A stretch of 64,000 nt of DNA from Taudactylus pleione (lineage: Eukaryota > Chordata > Amphibia > Anura > Myobatrachidae). The translations under genes and the position numbers were made by a program. Under the pieces are notes generated by a model, which saw only the letters and a list, made by a program, of their open reading frames with translations, had not been told where the DNA came from and searched no databases. The stretch is from assembly GCA_031769625.1 (NCBI GenBank), contig JAUIMM010000550.1:3340001-3404000 (forward strand), written 5' to 3'. Below, in pieces: positions 55,470-64,000 of the stretch (the stretch's first letter is position 1; every line of letters begins with the position of its first letter).

Positions 55470-56180
55470 TTATGTGGTTCTGGATTTAATAATGTATTTG
55501 AGGCGGATGTTGTTTTAATACGTAGTTTATGTGGCTCTGGCTTAAAATATATTTTATTGGTATATTTTACATTTGGGGTGAGCGTTCGGGCGTAAGACCC
55601 CTGGGGCTGGTCTGGCTGGGCCCCCTCATGGCATCACCATTTAATACACAGAGTTGCTTTTTACATCACATATTATGTTTGTATTTTTTTCATGTAATAA
55701 TTCACATATTTTAACCCCTTTTTCCAACACTCATTAATTAGTCTTACACAGCTATACTTTACACTGCACTGTCACTCTTTTTCCATTTTTCGTGTGATGC
55801 CCTGGGGGGGTCCTGGGCTGGACATTTTTCGGGGTGCACCCCTTAGTGTTAGGGATGTGAACCCCTTAGTGTTAGGGACTGCTAGAGACAGAGAAGCCGT
55901 GACGTGGCCTAGCAGCTTCCCATGTATTTGCAAATGCATGCAACTAATATCTCTGATTTCTATGACCATATAGTCTTCATATATTGTTGCAGGTACTATT
56001 CAGTGTGATGAGGAACAATAGGGGGTTAAACCCCCCTCCTTTTTCTACCTAATATATTTTATGTGGAAGTGGTTTGTTGCAGTGTAATCCTGAAGTGGCT
56101 TTTTCAGTGTACTTTATTTGGACCTGGCTTATTTCAATGTATTTTATGTGGATCTGGTTTGTATTTTCAATGTACTGGGT
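55470..56180. repeat. Degenerate ~36-bp repeat tract, interrupted
   Basis: TTTATGTGGTTCTGGATTTA, TTTATGTGGCTCTGGCTTAA (55525) and, after an interruption, TTTATGTGGAAGTGGTTTG, TTTATTTGGACCTGGCTTA and TTTATGTGGATCTGGTTTG (56048-56165) are diverged copies of one unit. The interruption at about 55580-56040 is a non-coding stretch I cannot classify. Confidence 0.6.
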
Positions 56181-56548
56181 TCGCCCACAACATGACTAAA
56201 AATGGGTGTGATACAAGGTCATACGCCTGCAAATGTCACAACAAAGGCATGCACATACAAATGCGGGATGGGCTTGTGACAGCTAGGCGACACCCTATGC
56301 TGTCCGTCTTTAATTTAACTACATATATTTTTCAGTGCTTTGCCTCTGACAGGTTGCAGTAGTCACAGCGGCTGACATTAGTCACAGCGGCTGACATTCT
56401 GTGGTATTTTGAGACCACGCTCCCTTACTGTGATACCACACCCCCTCGCAATGAGGCCACGCCCACTCCACAATATTACTGCTTCTTGGGGGGGGGCGCA
56501 TTTTGACTGCTCGCACTGGGATCCTCAGACCCTAGAAACTGCCCTGGA

Positions 56549-56560
56549 TAGATAGATATG

Positions 56561-56629
<69 letters not shown>

Positions 56630-56660
56630 TTAGATAGATAGATAGATAGATAGATAGATA
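56549..56660. repeat. (GATA)n microsatellite
   Basis: About 26 GATA units, with two short interruptions (TGAGATA, TATTAGATA). Confidence 0.95.
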
Positions 56661-57760
56661 TGCACCATGTTTATTTTTCCTTTTTTTAGGGGGGGGGGGT
56701 CACCAAATTATATCTTGCCTCCGGGTATCTGGGATGAATTTACACCACTGCTACAAGTCACATCATGTTGGGTGAGGAATGAACAGGTATGAAATAAACA
56801 TTGTGAAATAAAAGTATTCCACGCTGTAAAGGAGACACCGCAGCTACATTATATCAGTATATCTGATCTTATATATAGCACAATTTCACCCATTTGTTCA
56901 CAATACAGGAACTTCAATCTGTTCTAAATATAATTAAATTATGGCAAGTAGTTTTAGAACTAAAAGTCCCAGCATGGCCTGACCCCCAGTTGGGTGCACG
57001 TTCTCCAAAAATATCTTTAAAGCTACAGATACCCTATTACCTCTTCTGCCACAACACTACAGAGCTGTAAACGTATACCTGTGTAGAACTTATGGTACAT
57101 CTGGATGATGCATTAGTTTATATAATACGTAAGAACAAGTTAGATACTCCAGTGTAAGACTGAGCAATGAATGTTTTTCTTATAGACATCATCATCTCTG
57201 ACAGGAGTTTACTGATGAATAACCTAATTCAGCCACAGCAAAGTAAGAAATCCTACCGTATAATTATACTGCTTGTGTCCTCACCCTGCTGACCCCTCCT
57301 CTCTTCTACACAGCACAGATGACAGTGATATATATAGTGGCTCAGATCACTGTACCAGTTCTGTTGTAGTCCATCAGTGATCTGCTCGCTGATATACTGT
57401 AACAATTACGGCACCTCCCCGTTCACATGATCTTTAGTGATCTCTTCACTTCCCCAGAATTGCACTTACTCAAACCCATGATTAGGGCAGATGAATTGCT
57501 GGCCTGGCAGACTGCCCATTTCATATCCCTCTGCATCCAATGGGTGATTCACTCTTCTATCTGAGATATCTGCCAGCCCGAGGTTTTGGCTGGGAAGCAA
57601 CCACCTAGCCTGAAACAAAACAATGAGCAGGAAACTTTATTCTGGCTATGAGGATACTGTCAAGAAAACCAATGTAACAGAACATAATGCAAGCCGCTGT
57701 GGCCACATAATTGTATCGTATCCCCAAGTGTCAAACATTTCACAGGGTTTTGAACATTAT
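56661..57760. other. No gene seen
   Basis: AT-rich sequence with no supported coding region, array or element ends. Confidence 0.55.
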
Positions 57761-57763
57761 TAT

Positions 57764-58363
57764 GGGGCCTATTCATCATGTTAATTATCGGGGTCTGAAC
57801 GGACACCGATAATTAACATTCTAATTCGCCGCGGCCACCGGAGCAATTCAGCATTGCTCCGGCGCAGTGGCAGCTGATGTGAAATCAGTTGCCCCCGAGA
57901 GCGGCTTCACTGCTCCTTTTTGGAGCAGTGAATATTTTCACTGCTCCTGTCGGAGCAGTGACGGCGGTGCGCATGCGCACAAGAGCCGCAACGTCCGGCG
58001 GAAGGAGCCGGACAAGGGCGGAGGGTTCCGAAAGGATCCCTTCTCGCAACCCGGACCTACTCCCCATAGGGTAGAGCGGGTTGCGAACCCAAATCGGGGG
58101 TATTCGCCATCTGAAGATGGCGAATGCCCCGGCAGTCAAGCTCCGAAAATATAATATTTTCGGAGCTTGATGAATTCTGTCCCCATACTAGTGTATGGGG
58201 ACAGCGGGCCATGCCGCAAGCAGAAGGTAAGTAGGAGATATCACAGATATCTCCTGCTTAACCCTCTTAATGAATGGCCCGAATACTTAATTGTCACAAT
58301 TGCAGGTAAAAATTTGCTTTTTCACCTAATTTTGTGACAATTAAGTGATGATGAATAGACCCC
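57764..58363. mobile_element. Foldback MITE with GGGGCCTATTCATCAT ends, TAT duplication
   Basis: GGGGCCTATTCATCATG and GATGATGAATAGACCCC are inverses, flanked by TAT at 57761-57763 and 58364-58366. Internal hairpins include GAGCAGTGAATATTTTCACT, CGCATGCGC and GAGCTTGA pairs. The ends resemble 5144 and 28027, so these three form one family. Non-coding. Confidence 0.8.
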
Positions 58364-58449
58364 TATATCCTGCTGTTACACTTCCAGCAATGTGCCACAC
58401 ACAACGGGGCTGACTTTGTACCTAGAACAAACCATGGTGCATATATATG

Positions 58450-58738
58450 CAGTGTCGGACAGGGGCATGAAGGGCCCACCGGGGGAATGCAGTGGTAGGG
58501 GACATGCTTAAAAGGTGTGGCCAGCCACCACAGATGCTTAGCTAACCAATAGGCAAATCTTTGTATAGTTCCTATAGAAAGGAACCAAGCACCCACGTTG
58601 ATCAGTGGTATTACTCCATCAGGTAACAATGTATGATTGGAGGTCTGGAACCTGACACTTAAAGGAGGGGGGTGGGCCCTCAGGCAGTGGGGCCCACCGG
58701 GGATTTCCCCTGTTCCCCAGTGGGCCAGTCCAACCCTG
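58450..58738. mobile_element. hAT MITE (CAGTGTCGGAC), 7/8-bp duplication
   Basis: Left CAGTGTCGGACAGGGGC and right GGGCCAGTCCAACCCTG. Flanks are TATATATG and TATACATG, seven of eight identical. GGGCCCACCGGGG occurs near both ends in inverse or direct form. Non-coding. Confidence 0.72.
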
Positions 58739-58744
58739 TATACA

Positions 58745-59068
58745 TGTATTGTTTATGTATGCAGGCATGAGCGTAACTGCCATAGGCACAAGGGGTTCAA
58801 CTGCTATGAGCAGGGCCCTCTAACCTTTTGTGCTTCTCCTTATTTATACTTTTATCTACTCCCCACAAGGGCACCTAAAACTTGGTTGCTTACGCCCTTT
58901 TGCTTATTTGAGTGTTATGATCGCTAATGCAGCAATATGCATAAACCTTGTCTTTGTCCTGCATTGTATTGTACTGTAAGTCACTGTTTTTTTTTTCACA
59001 TATTTATGTACTTTGTAATGCGCTGCGGAACACTTGTGGCGCCATATAAAAAAAGGATAATAATAACG
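58745..59068 (+). mobile_element. L2-like LINE 3' end fragment
   Basis: Ends with GTAATGCGCTGCGGAACACT, TGTGGCGCCATATAAAA and GGATAATAATAA, the typical 3' tail of vertebrate L2-type LINEs and of SINEs that borrow it. Upstream sequence (CTAACCTTTTGTGCTTCTCC) fits a 3' UTR. No coding part is recognised. Confidence 0.6.
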
Positions 59069-59802
59069 TGAAATACACATTTTTCACTATTGGGTGGTAC
59101 ATAAGGGTCTTTACAAACTTTTGCAATGTGGCCTTCAATTACCTAGTTACGCCCCTGCATGCAGGGTAAATACCGGCTGCTTTGCATGTAGCATTTGACA
59201 TAGGGGTGTGCACCGGCCACTTTTCGTGTTTTGTGTTTTGGTTTTGGATCTGGATCTTTCTTCGTGTTTTGGATCTGGATTGGTTTTGCCAAAACCACCC
59301 TTCGGTGTTTTGGGTTCTGGGTTTTGTGTTTTGGATCTGTATTTTTTTTTAAAAAAGCATAAAAAGCTAAAATCACAGAATATGTTGATTTTTCTGCTCC
59401 TATGCTATTATTAACCTCAAAAACCTTAATTTCCACTCATTTCCAGTCTATTCTGAACACCTCACACCTCACAATAGTGTTTTTATGTCCAAAAGGTTGC
59501 ACCGAGGTAGATGGATGACTATGCTAAGAGACACGAGTGGGCGGCACAAACACGTGACCCATCTAGGAGTGACACTGCAGTGGCAGACAGGATGGCAGTT
59601 AGAAAAACTAGGCCCCAAACTGTACATAATGCAAAGAAAAAAAAGAAGTGCAAGATGGAATTGTCCTTGGGCCCTCCCACCCACCCTTATGTTGTATAAA
59701 CAGGACATACACACTTTAACAAACCAATCATTTCAGCACCAGGGTCTGCCACACGACTGTGGCTGAAATTATTGGTTTGTTTGGGCCCCCACAAAACAAG
59801 CT

Positions 59803-62800
59803 CTATGGAGGCAAGATGTCGTCCTCATCCTCCTCATCCACCGATTCCTCACCCTCTTCAGTGTTGTGTACATCCTCATCCTCACAGAGTATTAACTCGT
59901 CCCCGCTGGAATCCACCACCATAGGTCCCTCTGTACGTTCTGGAGGCTGGTCTCCCTGGAAGAGCTGATAATTCATTTTGATGAACATCATCTTCTCCAC
60001 ATTTTGTGGAAGCAACCTCCTACGCCTTTCGCTGACAAGGTTCCCGGCTGCACTAAACACTCTTTCGGAGTACACACTGGAGGGGGGGCAACTCAGGTAA
60101 AATAGAGCCAGTTTGTACAGGGGCCTCTAAATTGCCTCTTTTTCCTGCCAGTACAGGTACGGACTGTCTGACATGCCTACTTGGATGCTGTCACCGATGT
60201 AATCCTCCACCATTCTGTCAATGGTGATAGTATCATATGCAGTGACAGTAGACATGTCAGAAATTGTTGCCAGGTCCTTCAGTCCGGACCAGATGTCCAA
60301 ACTTGGTCCTGCCTGCCCTGCATCACCGCCAGCGGGTTGCTTAGGATACCTAAGTTTTTTCCTGGCAGCCCCAGTTGCGGGAGCTGTTGACGTGTCACGT
60401 TCCGCTTCAGCTGACAGTGTTTTCACCAGCAGGTCTTTGCACCTCTGCAGGCTTGTGTCGGCAAGAAAGAGAGACACCACATAGGCTTTAAACCTGGGAT
60501 CGAGCACCCTGGAATCCTGGCAAAGCGAATGAAGGGCTTCATCCACAAGTCCCACATGCCGAGCGGAATCGCTCCGTCTTGGCTCCTCCTTCACTTTCTC
60601 CAGCTGCTTCTGCAAAAGCCTGATGAGGGGAATGACCTAACTCAAGCTGGCAGTGTCTGAACTGATTTCACGTGTGGCAAGTTCGAAGGGCTGGAAAACC
60701 TTGCACAACACGGAAATCATTCTCCACTGCGCTTGAGTCAGGTGCATACCCCCTCCTTTGCCTATGTCATAGGTGGATGTATAGGCTTGAATGGCCTTTT
60801 GCTGCTCCCCCATCCTCTGAAGCATATAGAGGGTTGAGTTCCACCGTGTCACAACCTCTTGCTTCAGGTGATGGCGGGGCAGGTTCAAGAGTGTTTGCTG
60901 GTGCTCCAGTCTTCGGCACGCAGTCTCTGAATGGCGAAAGTAGCCAGAAATTTTTCGGGCCACCCAAAGCGTCTCCTGCATGCCCCTATCGCTTTTCAGA
61001 AAATTCTGCACCACCAAGTTTATTGTGTGAGCAAAACATGGGACATGCTGGAATTTGCCCAGATGTAATGCCCGCACAATATTGGTGGCATTGTCAGAAA
61101 TCATAAATCCCCAGGCGAGTCTAAGTGGGGTAAGCCACTGGGTGATGATTTCCCTCAGTTTCTCTAAGAGGTTGTCGGTGGTGTGCCTCTTACTGAAACC
61201 GGTGAGACACAGCGTAGCCTGCCTTGAAACGAGCTGGCGTTTCTGAGATGCTGCTACTGGTGACGCTGCTGTTGTTGCTGCGTAAGGTGATACATCTTCC
61301 CAGTGGGCTGTCACAGTCATATAGTCCTTAGTCTGCCCTGTTCCACTTGACCACATGTCTGTGGTTAAGTAGACATTGGGTACAACCACATTTTTCAGGA
61401 CACTGAGGACACTTTTTCTGACGTTTCTGTACAGTCTCGGTATCGCCTGCCTAGTGAAGTGGAATCTAGACGGGATTTGGAACCGGGGACACACTACCTC
61501 CATCAATTGTCTAAATCCCACTGCACTAATGGCGGATACCGGACGCAAGTCTAACACCAACATAGCAACCAAGGCCTCAGTTATACGTTTTGCTTCAGGA
61601 TGACTGCTGTCGTACTTCATCCTCCTCGCTAAGGATTGTTGGAGGGTCAATTGTTTAGTAAAAGTAGTGGTGTTCCTACTTCCTCTCTGGGATGATGAAC
61701 GACTACCAGCAGCAACAGCAGCAGTGGCAGCAGTAGGTGTAGCAATGCAGGATCCTCCGGAGGAATCCCGGATAGGAGAGTCAGTCATGCCAGTGACATG
61801 GCCTGTAGGACTACTTCCGATCCTGACTAAGAAGGAAATTGACGAGGAGGGAGTTGACGGTGTGGTTTGCAGGCGCTTGGAGGATACAACAGGACAATGG
61901 GATTTAGGTGTCCCTGGACTGCTTACGGTCTTAGCCAAAGTTTCTGAACTTGACAGTAACTTTTTATGAACGCGCTGCAGGTGCCGTATAAGGGAGGATG
62001 TTCCTAGGTGGTTAACGTCCCTAACCCTACTTATTTCACCTTTACATATGGTACATATGGCAAGACAATTGTTGTCCGGATTTGGATAGAAATATTGCCA
62101 GACCAAAGAGGTGGAATGTTTGGTCTTCTGCCCAGGCATGACCGTGATGGGCTTTTTCATCCCACGGACAACAACTGTCTCCCCTGGAGCCTGATTTAAA
62201 CAAACCACATCACCATCAGAATCCTCCTCGCCAACTTCCTCCTCAGCACCAGCTACACCAGTATCCTCATCCTGTTGTACTTCAACAGTGACATCTTCAA
62301 TTTGCATATCAGCAAGTGGACTGTGGGTGCTCCTTTCAGCACTTGCAGGGGGCGTGCAAATGGTGGAAAGAGCCACCTCTTCCCGTCCAGTGCTGGGAAG
62401 GTCAGGCATCGCAACCATCACCACACTTGGACTCTCCTTGGGGATTTGTGATATCTTCTTAGAAAGCACAGTTCTTCGCTGTGCTTTTGCCAGCTTAACT
62501 CTTGATTTTTTTAGCGGGAGGAGGGCTTCCATCGTCATGTGAAGCTGAACCACTAGTCATGAACATAGGGAAAGACCTTAGCCATTCCTTGCCACTCCGT
62601 GTCGTAAATGGCATATTGGCAAGTTTAAGTTTCTCTTCAGATGATTTAAATGGTTTTTTCAAGGTCATTTTCCTGAACTTTGTCATTTGGGATTGTATGT
62701 GCCCTCTACTATGACATTGGGCATTGGCCTTGGCAGACGACGTTGATGGCATGTTATCGTCTATGTCATGACTAGTGGCAGCAGCTTCAGCACTAGGAGG

Positions 62801-62857
62801 AAGTGGTTCTTGATCTTTCCCTATTTTATTTTTATCGGAGAAAGTTTGGTCCTCCAT
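59803..62857 (-). pseudogene. hAT-superfamily transposase with BED finger, ~1,015 codons, recently inactivated
   Basis: Read from MEDQTFSDKNKIGKD at 62857. Domains in order: N-terminal region with a basic PPPAKKIK stretch; acidic linker; BED zinc finger (about 61963-62106; CTIC and IRHLQRVH); Ser/Thr-rich linker; RNase-H-like hAT core with TTDMW (first catalytic Asp, codon at about 61357-61359), ISDNATN (second Asp, about 61093-61095), CFAHTINL (C-x2-H) and VTRWNS; and the C-terminal block YSERVFSAAGNLVSERRRRL. Lesions: a 2-bp deletion near 62503 (frameshift), and in-frame TAG stops at 60637-60639 and 60127-60129, the latter a W codon in copy 1. Everything else stays in frame, so inactivation looks recent. 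Role in family: cut-and-paste DNA transposition in the nucleus. Confidence 0.9.
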
Positions 62858-62899
62858 TTATGTTATATTGATATATACGTGCGGCTAAGGCGCACACAA

Positions 62900-64000
62900 A
62901 CACAGAAAATAATTTTTTATTTTTGTTGGAGATTAGTGCACTTTGTGGGTTACACCACCCTTTCAGAAATGAGCCAGCCGGCCCTTTACTTATGGGACAC
63001 AGGCGCACCCTTGGCGCTGCTCCTTTGTTGATGCACGTGCAGCTACAGCCCACATAATTCACAAACACAGAAAATATTTTTTTATTTTGTTTGGAGTGCC
63101 CTTTGGGGGCTACAGCACCCTTTAGCGGTCAATCCAGCTGGCCCTTTATTTATGGGACACAGGCGCACGCTTGGCACTACTTTGTTGATGCACGTGCGGC
63201 TACTGCGCACACAAATCACAAACACAAAAAAATATATTTTTTTATTTTGTTTGGAGTGCCCTTTGGGGGTTACAGCACCCTTTAGTGGTCAATCCAGCCT
63301 GCCCTTTATTTATGGGACACAGGCGCACGCTTGGCACTACTTTGTTGATGCACGTGCGGCTACTGCGCACACAATTCACAAACACAAAAAAATATATTTT
63401 TTTATTTTGTTTGGAGTGCCCTTTGGGAGTTACAGCACCCTTTAGCGGTCAATCCAGCCGACCCTTTATTTATGGGACACAGGCGCATGCTTGGCACTAC
63501 TTTGTTGATGCACGTGCGGCTACTGTGCACACAATTCACAAACACAAAAAAAATATATTTTTATTTTGTTTGGAGTGCCCTTTGGGGGTTACAGCACCCT
63601 TTAGCGGTCAATCCAGCCGGCCCTTTATTTATGGGACACAGTCGCATGCTTGGCACTACTTTGTTGATGCACGTGCGGCTACTGCGCACACAATTCACAA
63701 ACACAAAAAAAAAAAAAAATTATTTTGTTTGGAGTGCCCTTTGGGGGTTACAGCACCCTTTAGCGGTCAATCCAGCCGGCCCTTTATTTATGGGACACAG
63801 GCGCACGCTTGGCACTACTTTGTTGATGCACGTGCGGCTACTGCGCACACAATTCACAAACACAGAAAATATTTTTTTATTTTGTTTGGAGTGCCCTTTG
63901 GGGGTTACAGCACCCTTTAACGGACAAGCCAGCCGGCTTTTTACTTATGGGACACAGGCGCACGCTTGGCACTGCTTCTTTGTTGATGCACGTGAAGCCA
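62900..64000. repeat. ~160-bp subterminal repeat array, at least seven units (copy 3)
   Basis: Unit starts at about 62959 (variant CTTTCAGAAATGAGCC, again nearest the transposase), 63118, 63279, 63438, 63599, 63757 and 63911, continuing off the edge. Inner units here carry CTTTAGCGGTCAATCCAGCC, different from the CTTTAACGGTCAAGCCAGCC of copy 1, so each element has its own homogenised version. The repetitive plus-strand frame at 63285-63920 is an artefact. Confidence 0.94.

Larger units (their letters stand above)
59201..64000 (-). mobile_element. hAT element copy 3, near full length, right end beyond the window
   Basis: The left end TAGGGGTGTGCACCGGCC is at 59201, preceded by ATTTGACA, the expected target duplication whose partner lies outside the window. 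It contains almost the whole transposase gene (59803-62857, minus strand) and at least seven ~160-bp subterminal repeats (62900-64000). The promoter end seen in copies 1 and 2 is not reached. This is the reference copy for the family. Confidence 0.92.

Noticed and set aside
63285..63920. 211-codon plus-strand frame in copy 3 repeats
   Set aside because: Same array reading as in copy 1; the frame stays open because several unit lengths are multiples of three or compensate each other.

Overview
The window looks like intergenic DNA from a large vertebrate genome, most likely an anuran amphibian. I base this on the density and style of the repeats: BED-finger hAT elements, Penelope-like and L2-like retroelement remains, many foldback MITEs and long simple repeats. 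I cannot name the species. I found no host protein-coding gene, tRNA or rRNA. Every recognisable protein homology belongs to a transposable element, and nearly all long open frames are low-complexity readings of tandem repeats.

Layout. 1-3240 is a degenerate AGT/TAG trinucleotide tract with a 177-bp non-repetitive unit embedded three times. 3.5-11 kb holds a Tigger-like element with a 3-bp-TSD element nested in it, several foldback MITEs and a hAT element carrying a 22-bp minisatellite. 12-18 kb holds two copies of a GC-rich MITE, one split by an identical 696-bp copy of DNA found 2,046 bp upstream, and an old hAT relative. 18.3-21.4 kb holds a rearranged hAT relic, a Penelope-like reverse transcriptase fragment and a hammerhead-like motif. 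21.6-26.3 kb holds further nested MITEs. 26.9-34.9 kb is a multi-layer nest: a 3-bp-TSD element split by a 7.1-kb hAT-like element, itself filled with minisatellites and smaller transposons. 37.0-42.15 kb, 45.5-48.7 kb and 59.2 kb to the window end are three copies of one hAT family. 49.6-52.3 kb is a 2.6-kb palindrome. The rest is degenerate minisatellites, microsatellites, LINE remains and MITEs.

The hAT family at 37, 45 and 59 kb is the most coherent system. All three copies lie in the same orientation. The two complete copies have perfect 8-bp target duplications (CCACAAAC and GTACAAAT), and their ends start TAGGGGTGTGC / TAGGGGTGAGC. A minus-strand TATA promoter lies near the right end. 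Next, reading leftwards, come an array of ~160-bp repeats of variable copy number and then the transposase gene (BED zinc finger, RNase-H-like hAT core, C-terminal dimerisation block). The copy at 59.2 kb is nearly full length but carries one frameshift and two premature stops. The copy at 45.5 kb has lost the catalytic core. In the copy at 37.0 kb much of the core is replaced by a second array whose ~130- and ~138-bp monomers alternate as a higher-order repeat. All transposase copies here are dead.

A second theme is a MITE family with GGGCCTGATTCAGA-like ends, usually 3-bp target duplications, and GC-rich internal palindromes including TGACATCACTAGTGATGTCA. At least ten copies lie here, several serving as targets for younger hAT MITEs with perfect 8-bp duplications. 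The insertion order can be read directly at several nests.
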